The notes: generated from the letters alone by a model not told the origin. 64,000 bases of DNA from Consotaella aegiceratis (GCF_036541425.1 NZ_JAZHFT010000006.1:92836-156835); one strand, 5' to 3'; positions 17,677 to 26,540 are shown, numbered from the stretch's first letter. Numbers and translations are program-made.

Positions 17677-20007
17677 ATGACAATCTCTCGCAGGATCCTC
17701 CTTTTGGTGGCCGTGCCGGTGATCGCGATCGCTGCCTTGGTCGGCTGGATCGTCGCCGACACCTGGGCGACCTCGCGCGCCATGGCCCGATTGAGCAACG
17801 ATCAGGAGATCCTGGTTCATCTGATCGATATGACCTCGGCGCTGCAGAAGGAACGCGGGCGCTCGGCGCAATACCTCGCCTCGGCAAGCGCCGACTTCCT
17901 ATCGCAGGTGCAGGAACAGCGGGTTGCCACCGATGCAAGGATTGCCGAGTTCAGGGAGGCGAGCGCGCTCGAATCGACCTTTTCCAGCAGCCCTGTCCTG
18001 CAGTCCAAGCTGGCGGAGATCGACGCCGCGATCGGCGAGGCGCTTCCCAAATCGCGGCAGGCGACGGATGAGCGCACGATGTTGCTGGAATCCGCGACCA
18101 AGGGTTACGACAGCGTCATCGATGCCGCGATCAACGCGATGTCGCTGCTCGGCACGACAGTCGAGCAGCCGGAGATCCGGGCCATGGTCGTCGCTCTCGA
18201 CCATCTCGAGTCTGCCGGCGAACAGGTCGGCCGAATGGGCACGTTCGGGGCGAGCGTGCTGACCAAGGGAATGCTCGGGCGCAGCGACACCGTCACCCTG
18301 GCCAAGCTGAAGGGGGCGGAAGACCAATCTCTGGAGCAGTTTTACCAGACCGCTCCGGCGGACCTGACCGACGGGTTGCAGGACGGCCTGACCGGCGCTT
18401 CGGGCGCCAATGCCCAGTTCCTGTATCAGCGGGTCGTCTTCCTGCCTCCCGGCCAGAAAATCGAAGGCATCGACGGTGCCGAGTGGTTCGATGCGATGAC
18501 CCAGCGTGCCGACTTCCTGGCGAGCTTCGCCAAGTCCTCCGTGGCGGGGCGCATGCCCGAGGCGGTGGAAGCCGTACGGGCGGGAGCCGCAGAGGATCTG
18601 CGTCTGTCCGTCCTGGTCGGCGGCGGACTGATCGTCGTGCTGATGGCCCTCGGCTATGTGACTGGGCGCTCCATCACGCGGCCGCTCGGGCGCATCACCG
18701 AGGTGATCAAGCAATTGGCCGCCGGCGACAACGAGATCGAGATCCCCGGCACCGACCGCCGCGACGAAGTCGGCGAGATTGCCAAGGCGGTCGGAACGTT
18801 CAAGGAAGCGGCGCTCGAACGCGATCTTCTGACGGCGGAGGCCGAAGAGGCCCGCACCCAGCAGTCGCGTCAGCGCGAGCGGCAGGAGCGCTTCGATCGG
18901 GCCAAGGCCGAAGACCTTCGAAGCTTCGTCGGTCTGGTCGAGGTCAGCTTCGAACGCCTATCGGCGGGTGATCTGACGGTGCGCATGACGGAGCCGGTGG
19001 CCGACGAGTTCGAGCCGATCCGGGCCAAGTTCAACGACAGCGTCGAGAAACTGGAAGAGGCCGTCGGCGAGGTGGTGGCGTCGGTGACGTCGATCCAGGC
19101 CGGATTGTCGGAAATCTCGGCGGCGTCCGGCGACCTGGCCCAGCGCACGGAACGCCAGGCGGTGCATCTGGAGGAAACCGCGGCGGCCTTGTCCAAGGTC
19201 ACCGAGACCGTCGGCCAGACCGCCGAGCACTCCCGTGCCGCTCAGGACGTGTCGATCCAGGCGCGGGAGAAGGCCGAGAGCGGGGGGCACATCGTCGCCA
19301 AGGCGGTGGACGCGATGCATCGCATCGAAAGCTCCTCCCATCAGATCGGCACCATCATCTCGGTGATCGACGAGATCGCGTTCCAGACCAATCTGCTGGC
19401 GCTGAATGCCGGGGTCGAGGCGGCCCGCGCCGGCGAGGCCGGCAAGGGTTTTGCCGTCGTCGCCCAGGAGGTCCGTGCGCTGGCTCAGCGTTCGGCGGAG
19501 GCCGCCAAGGAGATCAAGGGGCTCGTCGCGACGTCGGAGGGCGAGGTGCGAAGCGGCGTCGCCCTGGTCACCGAATCCGGCGACGCGCTGCAGGACATCG
19601 TGAGCGGCGTCGCCAGCATGGCCGCAACGATTGCCGCGATCGCCGACAGCGCGCGCGACCAGGCGATCAACCTGCGCGAGGTCTCCGCATCGGCCGACGA
19701 AATGGACAAGGTCACGCAGCAGAACGCGGCGATGGTTGAGGAGACCACCGCGGCGGCCCGCTCGCTGGCCGACGAGACCGAAGATCTGGCGACGACCATG
19801 GCTCGCTTCCGCACTCGTCCGTACGAGCGGACGCAGCGGGACGGAGATCTCGAAGACGCCGACTTCGCGATGGAGGAGGAGGCTTCTTCCGGGTTGTCCG
19901 CCACGGCGCCTGCCGGCAGTCGGGTCATCCCGCTGCGGCGGCCCTCGGGACGGGTCACGGCCGCCGTCGCCATGGCCGCACCGGGCGAGGATTGGTCTCG
20001 GTTCTAG
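17677..20007 (+). CDS. methyl-accepting chemotaxis protein with NIT sensor domain
   Basis: 776 residues from ATG 17677, preceded by AGGAG. TM1 is at about 8-28; the periplasmic domain begins with the NIT hallmark LQKERGRSAQYLAS and ends at TM2 (LVGGGLIVVLMALGYVTG, about 313-333). Then come two HAMP-like segments, and a signalling domain whose hairpin tip is FQTNLLALNAGVEAARAGEAG. NIT domains are proposed nitrate/nitrite sensors. The C terminus ends DWSRF, matching the xWxxF pentapeptide that tethers CheR/CheB in other receptors. No che genes are nearby, so it is an orphan receptor. Confidence 0.93.
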   Translation: MTISRRILLLVAVPVIAIAALVGWIVADTWATSRAMARLSNDQEILVHLIDMTSALQKERGRSAQYLASASADFLSQVQEQRVATDARIAEFREASALESTFSSSPVLQSKLAEIDAAIGEALPKSRQATDERTMLLESATKGYDSVIDAAINAMSLLGTTVEQPEIRAMVVALDHLESAGEQVGRMGTFGASVLTKGMLGRSDTVTLAKLKGAEDQSLEQFYQTAPADLTDGLQDGLTGASGANAQFLYQRVVFLPPGQKIEGIDGAEWFDAMTQRADFLASFAKSSVAGRMPEAVEAVRAGAAEDLRLSVLVGGGLIVVLMALGYVTGRSITRPLGRITEVIKQLAAGDNEIEIPGTDRRDEVGEIAKAVGTFKEAALERDLLTAEAEEARTQQSRQRERQERFDRAKAEDLRSFVGLVEVSFERLSAGDLTVRMTEPVADEFEPIRAKFNDSVEKLEEAVGEVVASVTSIQAGLSEISAASGDLAQRTERQAVHLEETAAALSKVTETVGQTAEHSRAAQDVSIQAREKAESGGHIVAKAVDAMHRIESSSHQIGTIISVIDEIAFQTNLLALNAGVEAARAGEAGKGFAVVAQEVRALAQRSAEAAKEIKGLVATSEGEVRSGVALVTESGDALQDIVSGVASMAATIAAIADSARDQAINLREVSASADEMDKVTQQNAAMVEETTAAARSLADETEDLATTMARFRTRPYERTQRDGDLEDADFAMEEEASSGLSATAPAGSRVIPLRRPSGRVTAAVAMAAPGEDWSRF

Positions 20008-20147
20008 CGGCCGAGGTCCAGCTGTTCATCCGAGGCTGGGGAGAGGCGGCCGGCGCCATAAAGCCGGCGGGGCCCGGATTCCCGATGAGTCCACGCGGAG
20101 CCCGCATGTATGGGGAGCCAAGGAAGCCCGAGGCGCCGTCAGTGCAC

Positions 20148-21104
20148 CTAGATCTTTCTGAGCGCCACTTGCTCCACGAAGTGGTTGGCGCCCTTGCGCA
20201 AGATGATGTCGGCGCGCGGCCGCGTCGGCAAAATGTTTTCGATCAGGTTCTTTTCGTTGATCTCGCGCCACAGCGTCTCGGCAATCTCCAGCGCCTCCTC
20301 CTCGCTGATCTGCGAGTAGCGGTGGAAGAACGATTCCTCGTCGCGGAAGGCCGTGGCGCGCAGCCGCTTGAACCGGTCCATGTACCAGCGGCGAATGTCG
20401 GCCGACGCCGCGTCGATATAGATCGAATAGTCGAAGAAGTCCGAAACGAAGGGCACGACCTGGCCGTCCCTGGGCATCTCGCGCACTTGCAGCACGTTGA
20501 GACCCTCGAAGATCAGGATGTCGGGCCGGTCCACGGTGACCGTCTGGCCAGGCATCACGTCATAGAGGAAATGCGAATAGACCGGCGCCTCGACATGCGC
20601 CACGCCGGCCTTGATGTCGGAGAGAAAACGCAGCATCGCCGGCATGTCGTAGCTTTCCGGGAACCCCTTGCGGCGCATCAGGCCTTCGGCCTCGAGCACC
20701 GCGTTGGGAAACAGGAAGCCGTCCGTGGTGACGAGGTCGACCTTCGGCGTGCCCGGCCAGCGGCGAAGCAGCTCCTTGAGAATGCGCGCCGTCGTCGACT
20801 TGCCGACCGCGACCGAGCCCGCGATGCCGATGATGAACGGTGTCTTCACGGCGCCGGCGCTGCCGAGAAAGCGCTGGCGCTGGGCGAACAGCAACTGGGT
20901 CGCCTCGACATGGGCGGAGAGCAGCCGCGAGATCGCCAGATAGATGCGCGCGACCTCCTCGAGGACGATCGGATCGCCCAGCGAGCGCAGCCGCCGCACC
21001 TCGTCCTCGGTCAAGGTCAGCGGCTGGTCGGCGCGAAATCGCGACCACTCCTCGGCGGTGAAGAACCGGTAGGGCGAAAGCGAGGATGGAGTGAGCTGGT
21101 CCAT
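20148..21104 (-). CDS. coaA: type I pantothenate kinase
   Basis: Phosphorylates pantothenate, first step of CoA synthesis. 318 residues from ATG 21104 (MDQLTPSSLSPYRFFTAEEW). P-loop GSVAVGKS near residues 96-103, then VDLVTTDGFLFPN, the RKGFPESYD motif and DILIFEGLNVLQ, all diagnostic. Last gene of the his cluster, as in other Rhizobiales; convergent with the chemoreceptor gene. Confidence 0.96.
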   Translation of the reverse strand: MDQLTPSSLSPYRFFTAEEWSRFRADQPLTLTEDEVRRLRSLGDPIVLEEVARIYLAISRLLSAHVEATQLLFAQRQRFLGSAGAVKTPFIIGIAGSVAVGKSTTARILKELLRRWPGTPKVDLVTTDGFLFPNAVLEAEGLMRRKGFPESYDMPAMLRFLSDIKAGVAHVEAPVYSHFLYDVMPGQTVTVDRPDILIFEGLNVLQVREMPRDGQVVPFVSDFFDYSIYIDAASADIRRWYMDRFKRLRATAFRDEESFFHRYSQISEEEALEIAETLWREINEKNLIENILPTRPRADIILRKGANHFVEQVALRKI

Positions 21105-21200
21105 GTCACGCCTGTGCGATGATCCCGGAGACTGTTGACGACGGCCCTCTCCCGGGCCGGTGGCCCTCATCCGATGGCCAGCATCGGCGGGATCGACGCG

Positions 21201-21518
21201 TCATTCTCTGGATGCCTTTTCTTCCAGGCCGGTCTGGGCGGTGCGCCGGCCGAGTTCTGACAGCACGGCGGATAACGGCACCTGCTTGAGATGCAGCACC
21301 ACCAGCAGGTGGTAGAGAAGATCGGCGGCTTCCGACGTCAGCGCCTGGCGATCCTCCGACAGGGCGGCGATCACCGTTTCGACCGCCTCTTCTCCCAACT
21401 TCTTGGCGGCTCGGCCGGCGCCTTCCCGCGTCAGCTTGGCCGTATAGGATTTCGGATCGTCGGACCGGGCGCGCGCCGCCACGATGGTCTCCAGATCGCT
21501 GAGCGAAAATTCCGACAT
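21201..21518 (-). CDS. hisE: phosphoribosyl-ATP pyrophosphatase
   Basis: Second step of histidine synthesis (PR-ATP to PR-AMP). 105 residues from ATG 21518 with GGAGG just upstream; the longer frame to 21671 runs into hisF. All-alpha MazG-like core: KLGEEAVETVIAAL and SEAADLLYHLLVVL supply the Glu/Asp metal ligands. Lies 40 bp after hisF. It is the stand-alone type, not fused to HisI. Confidence 0.95.
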   Translation of the reverse strand: MSEFSLSDLETIVAARARSDDPKSYTAKLTREGAGRAAKKLGEEAVETVIAALSEDRQALTSEAADLLYHLLVVLHLKQVPLSAVLSELGRRTAQTGLEEKASRE

Positions 21519-21558
21519 GGGTCCTCCAGGGGCGGATAGAACGGTCCGGCCCGAGCTG

Positions 21559-22338
21559 TCAGGCGGCGTCTTGTCGCACCGCAAGGCCGGCCTTGGCCAT
21601 GTGGGCCTTGGCTTCGGCGATGGTGTGGGTTCCGAAATGGAAGATCGAGGCAGCGAGCACGGCGCCGGCATGGCCGTCGCGAATCCCCTCGACGAGGTGA
21701 TCCAGTGTGCCGACGCCGCCCGAGGCGATCACCGGAACGTGGACGGCGTCGGCGATCGCACGGGTCAGCGGCAGGTCGAAACCCGCCTTCGTCCCATCCC
21801 GATCCATCGAAGTGAGCAGGATTTCGCCGGCACCGAGAGAGACGACGCGGGCGGCGAACTCCACGGCGTCGATACCGGTCGGCGTGCGGCCGCCATGGGT
21901 GAAGATTTCCCAGCGCGGGGCCGGGCCGTCCTCGACCTGCTTGGCGTCGATGGCGACGACGATGCACTGGTCGCCGAACTTGTCGGCCGCTTCGGCCACG
22001 AACTCGGGCCGGCGCACGGCGGCGGTGTTGATCGACACCTTGTCCGCCCCGGCGAGCAGCAGCTTGCGCACGTCGGCGATCTCGCGCACGCCGCCTCCGA
22101 CGGTCAGCGGCATGAAGCAATGCGCGGCCGTGCGCGCCACCACGTCGAAGATGGTGTCGCGATTGTCGGAGGAGGCTGTGATGTCGAGAAAGCAGAGCTC
22201 GTCGGCGCCCGCCGCGTCATAGGCCTTGGCGGCCTCCACCGGATCTCCGGCGTCGACGAGGTCGACGAAATTGATGCCTTTGACGACGCGGCCGTCCTTG
22301 ACGTCGAGACAGGGAATAACGCGGGCCTTGAGGCTCAT
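21559..22338 (-). CDS. hisF: imidazole glycerol phosphate synthase, cyclase subunit
   Basis: Cyclises PRFAR using ammonia from HisH, giving IGP and AICAR. 259 residues of TIM-barrel: RVIPCLDVKDGRVVKG with the catalytic Asp, LPLTVGGGVR-type phosphate site (MPLTVGGGVREI), EILLTSMDRDGTKAGFD with the second Asp, and VIASGGVGTL. The ATG shares an ATGA overlap with a 36-codon frame upstream. It works with hisH, encoded 2.3 kb upstream in the same direction. Confidence 0.97.
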   Translation of the reverse strand: MSLKARVIPCLDVKDGRVVKGINFVDLVDAGDPVEAAKAYDAAGADELCFLDITASSDNRDTIFDVVARTAAHCFMPLTVGGGVREIADVRKLLLAGADKVSINTAAVRRPEFVAEAADKFGDQCIVVAIDAKQVEDGPAPRWEIFTHGGRTPTGIDAVEFAARVVSLGAGEILLTSMDRDGTKAGFDLPLTRAIADAVHVPVIASGGVGTLDHLVEGIRDGHAGAVLAASIFHFGTHTIAEAKAHMAKAGLAVRQDAA

Positions 22339-22445
22339 CGGACAGCCGCCTTCTTGATATCGTTCGTCGTCGCGAGGCGACTGGCACGGCCAGCGCCGCG
22401 GGCCTCGGCATCGAGGCAGGAGAGGGGCGAGGCTTTCAGGCTCAT
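22335..22445 (-). CDS. 36-codon ORF overlapping the hisF start; possible hisF 5' duplication
   Basis: Starts MSLKASPLSCLDAEA and stops in an ATGA overlap with hisF. Eight of the first 14 residues match the HisF start MSLKARVIPCLDVKD, and the corresponding DNA agrees at 27 of 42 bases by my count. This suggests a short duplication of the hisF 5' end, either a vestige or a translational leader. Beyond residue 15 no similarity is seen. No protein function is claimed. Confidence 0.4.
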   Translation of the reverse strand: MSLKASPLSCLDAEARGAGRASRLATTNDIKKAAVR

Positions 22446-22568
22446 GGCGGGATCGCCTATCGCTAAAGGAATGGCCGGCGGCAGGCGGAAGCCGGCGGTC
22501 AGGTGGTTATGCAACACCGGGGCGGATGTCGGCAAGCCGGCACCGCGGCCCATCGATTTCGGAAGCCG

Positions 22569-23153
22569 TCATAGATCCGCGTCGAGGCGCTTCAGGACGA
22601 AGTCGACCCGCTCCTCGACGCCGACACGCGGCAGCTCTACCGGCACGTAGCCCCGGCGGCGATAAGCGGGCCCGAGGGATTCGTACTCGGCGACCGCCGC
22701 GTCGAAATCGTGTCGGCGCTCGGTGTCGGTCGAGAACAGCTCGGGCCTGGGCGGGGCGACGAAGACGAGCTGGTGGTATCGCAGCCGCTCGGCGGCCGCC
22801 GAAAGATGCGGCGGCACCGTTCGCCCGAGACGCTCCAGCGCGGTGACCGCATCGACGATGCCACGGTCGAAGAACGAGCGACCGGGATGGCGCGCGGCCA
22901 GGGCAAGCTGATTCATGGCCCGCGAAACGCAGAGCTCGGCGAAGGCGGAGAGATCGACCCAGGGCAGTGCCGAGCCACCGATGAAGTGCTGCTCCTTGAC
23001 GATTTGGCGTCCCGGCTCTGGGACCGTCGAGTGGCCCTGCGCGGCGAGAGCGGCCAACATTGTCGACTTTCCGCCACCGGAACATCCGGTGATGACGACG
23101 AAGCGGCCGCTGGCCGCCACGGCATCTTCGAGGCTGTAGGTTTCTTCGGTCAT
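22569..23153 (-). CDS. AAA-type ATP-binding protein (AAA_28-like kinase/ATPase)
   Basis: 194 residues from ATG 23153. P-loop GCSGGGKST near residues 23-31, a Walker-B-like FFDRGIVDAV, and later VFVAPPRPELFSTDTERRHDF resembling the lid region of small kinases. The family (predicted ATPases related to AAA_28, some NadR-like) has no fixed reaction. It sits between hisA and hisF, which are adjacent in many relatives, so it is an insertion in the operon. Spacing to its neighbours (124 and 225 bp) is looser than elsewhere in the cluster. Confidence 0.75.
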   Translation of the reverse strand: MTEETYSLEDAVAASGRFVVITGCSGGGKSTMLAALAAQGHSTVPEPGRQIVKEQHFIGGSALPWVDLSAFAELCVSRAMNQLALAARHPGRSFFDRGIVDAVTALERLGRTVPPHLSAAAERLRYHQLVFVAPPRPELFSTDTERRHDFDAAVAEYESLGPAYRRRGYVPVELPRVGVEERVDFVLKRLDADL

Positions 23154-23378
23154 GATTGTTCTCGAGTGAGATGGAGAAAGACCATCATCGCGCGCGATGC
23201 AACGACTCCCGATGGCTGCCAAGGAAGCGAGATCATTTCACTTTAGACGCGACGCAGCAGCGAGGATACGTCAGAACGCGCCGAACTCGGCAAGCGGCTT
23301 GTCGTCATATCGAGAGCCGCGAGGCCAAGCTCTCAGCCTCGCGCGAAGACGTTTCGGTGATTCACGTGAAACAATTCG

Positions 23379-24128
23379 TTAAGGATTGGCGCGGTTGAGC
23401 AGCGCCAAGGCCTCGTGTGGGTCGAGGCGTCCGTCGTAGAGCGCCCGGCCGGAGATCGCGCCTTCGAGGCGCCGGGCGTCCGGCTCGGTCAGCCGGCGCA
23501 CGTCATCGAGAGAGGCCAGTCCGCCCGACGCGATGACGGGAATCGACACGGCATTCGCCAGATCGATCGTCGAGGGCCAGTTGATTCCTGCGAGCACCCC
23601 GTCGCGATCGATGTCGGTGTAGACGATGGCGGATATCCCGCTATCCTCGAATCGCTTGCCGAGCTCTAAGGCCGACAATTCCGAGGTTTCGGCCCAGCCT
23701 TCGACCGCGACCTTGCCGCCCTTGGCGTCGATTCCGACGGCGACGCGGCCCGGAAAACGCCGTGCCGCTTCCTTGACGAGAGAGGGATCACGCACCGCGA
23801 TCGTGCCGAGAATGACGCGCGCCAGCCCCTTGTCAAGCCAGCGCTCGATGTCGGCGAGCGTGCGGATGCCGCCGCCGAGCTGAACCTTCATGGAGCCGCC
23901 GACGGCCGCCAGGATACCGTCGACGGCATCGCCGTTGACCGCCTGCCCGGCGAAGGCGCCGTTCAGGTCGACCACGTGCAGCCAGGAAAAGCCGATGTCG
24001 CGAAAGGCCCGCGCCTGGGCCGCCGGATCGGCGTTATAGACCGTCGCCTGGTCCATGTCGCCGAGCTTCAGCCGCACGCAGGCGCCGTCCTTGAGGTCGA
24101 TAGCGGGAAAAAGAGTAGGAGTAGGCAT
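23379..24128 (-). CDS. hisA: phosphoribosylformimino-AICAR ribotide isomerase
   Basis: Amadori isomerase of histidine synthesis (ProFAR to PRFAR). 249 residues, TIM barrel: LFPAIDLKDGACVRL with the catalytic Asp, WLHVVDLNGAFAG, VQLGGGIRTL phosphate loop, IVYTDIDRDGVLAG with the second Asp and VIASGGLAS. Its upstream side holds a strong terminator at 24219-24246, so it probably has its own promoter rather than being read from hisH. Confidence 0.97.
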   Translation of the reverse strand: MPTPTLFPAIDLKDGACVRLKLGDMDQATVYNADPAAQARAFRDIGFSWLHVVDLNGAFAGQAVNGDAVDGILAAVGGSMKVQLGGGIRTLADIERWLDKGLARVILGTIAVRDPSLVKEAARRFPGRVAVGIDAKGGKVAVEGWAETSELSALELGKRFEDSGISAIVYTDIDRDGVLAGINWPSTIDLANAVSIPVIASGGLASLDDVRRLTEPDARRLEGAISGRALYDGRLDPHEALALLNRANP

Positions 24129-24218
24129 ACATCCACAACGTCGAATAAACCTGTGGAAGAGCGCAAGGAGTCCCAGACTCTTCCTCAGCGACTCGCGTTA
24201 ATAATGCCATGCCCAATG

Positions 24219-24246
24219 AAAAGCCAGGGCGGCAACCCTGGCTTTT
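24219..24246. terminator. bidirectional terminator between hisH and hisA
   Basis: Perfect 11-bp inverted repeat AAAAGCCAGGG / CCCTGGCTTTT with loop CGGCAA. T-runs follow the stem on both strands. On the minus strand it would end transcription coming from hisB-hisH and thus split the his cluster. Confidence 0.8.
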
Positions 24247-24377
24247 CTATCCGCTAACAGACGGTGCCGCGGAACAACGCATCGGAATGATGCCAAGATG
24301 CAGAATCGCATATTCGAGGCAGATTGCGCGAGGGTGATGGCACCGTTTTCCACTCATTTTAAAAAGGGCAGTGGAGA

Positions 24378-24656
24378 ATGGCTGATAAGAACTTGACGTT
24401 TGATGAGGCGGTAGAATGCTGGTTGCTTCGAGCTCAAGGCATGATGCGCCGTCATATTTGGGCTCGGTTCCGAGTAGATCCCCGAAGAGTTTACGAGGTG
24501 TGGTCAGGCCTCGATCATGAGGGTAGCCGCGAGGAGGCAATCCAGCAGTTCCAGAAGCAATATCCTAACAAGTCAATCGAAGGCCTTTTTGATTGGCACA
24601 TTCCGCACCGAAAGGTGCAGTTTGTTTCATTGCAAGGCTCTCTGTTCGATCGTTAG
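24378..24656 (+). CDS. 92-residue HTH-like protein of unknown function, inserted in his cluster
   Basis: Starts with a clear GGAGA-ATG arrangement. The segment from LLRAQGMMRRHIWARFRVDPRRVYEVWSG reads like the short HTH found in small phage- or plasmid-like proteins (gap-free pattern: polar helix, IAxxFxV turn, recognition helix ending in VxExxxG). The gene is clearly less GC-rich than its neighbours and on the opposite strand, with its stop overlapping the hisH stop by 3 bp. Both suggest acquisition by transfer. No family name is claimed. Confidence 0.6.
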   Translation: MADKNLTFDEAVECWLLRAQGMMRRHIWARFRVDPRRVYEVWSGLDHEGSREEAIQQFQKQYPNKSIEGLFDWHIPHRKVQFVSLQGSLFDR

Positions 24657-25306
24657 GGTCTCCAGCCAAGGAAATTGGCGATGAGCGAGAGGCCGAGCCT
24701 TTGGCTCTTTTCGGGATGGAACTGGGTGCCCGCCTTGTTGTCCCTGGCCACCGCCGCCGTGACCGGACCGCCGTAATCGGTAATCGCGACGACATCGTCC
24801 GGCCGCCTTGCGGCGAGGTGATAGGAGTGGACGAAATAGGCGTGCAGCCCGGCCTCGCCGGTCGGGATGCCGGCAAACAGCGGGTGCTCGCGTGTGAGGT
24901 CGATCGTGTTCCAGCCGATCTGGGGGATCTTAAGCGCCGGATCGCCCGGCTCGATCATGACGACGTCGCCCTCGATCCAGCCGAACCCTTCGGTCACGGT
25001 CTTTTCCAGCCCTCGGGACGCCATCAGCTGCATGCCGACGCAGATGCCGAGGAAGGGAACGGCGCGCCGCTCCACCGCCTCCAGAAGCGCATCCTCCATG
25101 CCGGGCACGGCGGCAAGGCCGGCGCGGCAATCGGCATAGGCACCGACCCCCGGCAGCACCACGCGATCGGCGGCGCGCACACGCTCCGGTTCCGCCGTGA
25201 GGACGATCTCGGCGTCGATGGCATTGTCGCGGGCGGCGCGCCGGAACGCGTTCAGCGCCGAATGCAGGTTGCCCGAGCCGTAGTCGATGATGGCGATGGT
25301 CTGCAT
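24653..25306 (-). CDS. hisH: imidazole glycerol phosphate synthase, glutaminase subunit
   Basis: Class I glutamine amidotransferase feeding ammonia to HisF. 217 residues. Catalytic triad visible: Cys89 in GICVGMQLM, His and Glu in GTQFHPEKSQ. N-terminal IIDYGSGNLHSAL and LPGVGAYADC oxyanion region fit. Start ATG overlaps the DUF2628 stop (TGATG), showing coupling with the upstream gene. Confidence 0.97.
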   Translation of the reverse strand: MQTIAIIDYGSGNLHSALNAFRRAARDNAIDAEIVLTAEPERVRAADRVVLPGVGAYADCRAGLAAVPGMEDALLEAVERRAVPFLGICVGMQLMASRGLEKTVTEGFGWIEGDVVMIEPGDPALKIPQIGWNTIDLTREHPLFAGIPTGEAGLHAYFVHSYHLAARRPDDVVAITDYGGPVTAAVARDNKAGTQFHPEKSQRLGLSLIANFLGWRP

Positions 25307-25776
25307 CAGCGTCTCCCGGGAACGTCGAGGAGGCTCGGCGGCGTTGGCCGAGGGGCGCTTCCGCCAAAGGGCGGAGGCGGCGGTACCGCCACGAAGTCCG
25401 GTTGATCAACCGATGATTTGCCGGCGTAATAACTCATCTCCGCCTCCGTCAAACTGGCGGCCTGGACGATGGCGGTCTCGCGCCAGCCGCGGCGCCGATA
25501 GCGCCAGGCCCGCAGCGACGATCCCTCCAGCGAGACCAGCAGACCGACGAGCAGCGACAGGGCGAGCGCCTCATAGTCGAGACCGGCCCAATCGCTGGCC
25601 GCGCTAATCGCCAGGCCGATCACGAAGACGCAGAGTGCCGAGATGAACAGGCCGTAACGCAGCAGCCAGAACAGCGGAAACAGAAGGCCCCAAAACGACC
25701 ATCTGTCCCGCACGAACACGGCGCCGCTGTCCGCCGGCCGGCCGGCCGGAGGCTCGAACACGAGATAGCGGGTCAT
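25306..25776 (-). CDS. DUF2628 membrane protein
   Basis: 156 residues from ATG 25776 (MTRYLVFEPPAG); the frame to 25932 runs back into hisB. Layout: N-terminal MTRYLVFEPP strand, three hydrophobic segments (WGLLFPLFWLLRYGLFISALC and the LALSLLVGLLVSLEGSSL part), YRRRGW motif, and a Pro-rich C-terminal tail. This is the DUF2628 protein regularly found between hisB and hisH in Rhizobiales; its role is unknown. The stop overlaps the hisH start. Confidence 0.85.
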   Translation of the reverse strand: MTRYLVFEPPAGRPADSGAVFVRDRWSFWGLLFPLFWLLRYGLFISALCVFVIGLAISAASDWAGLDYEALALSLLVGLLVSLEGSSLRAWRYRRRGWRETAIVQAASLTEAEMSYYAGKSSVDQPDFVAVPPPPPFGGSAPRPTPPSLLDVPGRR

Positions 25777-25804
25777 CGAGGCCCGCTCCCTGGCCTGCGA
25801 TGCC

Positions 25805-26413
25805 TCATGCCAGCATGCCCTTGGTGGAGGGAACCAGATCGGCCTGCCGGGGATCGATCGAGATCGCCTCGCCGAGCACGCGCGCCACCGCCTTGAAACA
25901 GGTTTCGGCCACGTGGTGGGCGTTGCCGCCATAAAGGTTCTGGATGTGCAGCGTCAGGCCGGCGTTCTGCGCCAGCGCCTGGAAGAACTCCCGCACCAGC
26001 TCGGTGTCGAACGTGCCGATCTTCGCGCGCGAGAACTCCGCCTTGAACACCAGGAAGGGGCGTCCAGAGACATCGATGGCGGCGCGCGTGAGACATTCGT
26101 CCATGGCGAGGTCGAGCGAGGCATAGCGGCGCACGCCGCGCCGTTCGCCGAGCGCTTGGCGGATCGCCTGGCCGAGCGCGATGCCGGTATCCTCCACCGT
26201 ATGGTGGTCGTCGATGTGGAGGTCGCCCTTGGTCTGAACCGTCATGTCGATCAGCGAGTGGCGGGCGAGCTGGTCGAGCATGTGGTCGAAGAAGCCGACA
26301 CCGGTTTCGACCTTCGCCTTGCCCGTGCCGTCGAGGTCCACATGGACGCGGATCGACGTCTCGTTGGTCTTGCGCTCGATCGTGGCGTCACGCCGCCCTG
26401 CGGTCTCGCCCAT
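25805..26413 (-). CDS. hisB: imidazoleglycerol-phosphate dehydratase
   Basis: Dehydrates IGP to imidazole-acetol phosphate. 202 residues from ATG 26413, the monofunctional form without the phosphatase domain. Manganese-binding histidine motifs are present: GVGFFDHMLDQLARHS, DLHIDDHHTVEDTGIALG, RTERAAIDVSGRP-like region (TRAAIDVSGRPFL) and NAHHVAETCFKAVARVL. First gene of the his run, divergent from hslV with DUF2007 between. Confidence 0.97.
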   Translation of the reverse strand: MGETAGRRDATIERKTNETSIRVHVDLDGTGKAKVETGVGFFDHMLDQLARHSLIDMTVQTKGDLHIDDHHTVEDTGIALGQAIRQALGERRGVRRYASLDLAMDECLTRAAIDVSGRPFLVFKAEFSRAKIGTFDTELVREFFQALAQNAGLTLHIQNLYGGNAHHVAETCFKAVARVLGEAISIDPRQADLVPSTKGMLA

Positions 26414-26540
26414 CGCTGATCGTCTCCAATCCTTGCCGCGCTTCATCGCGGCATACAAACCCGCCCGTTCCGTCTAGTCCAGTTTCGTCTTCGCGCGAAG
26501 GGGGCACGGCCGACAGAATTGCCGAGACCTGGCGTGGAAC

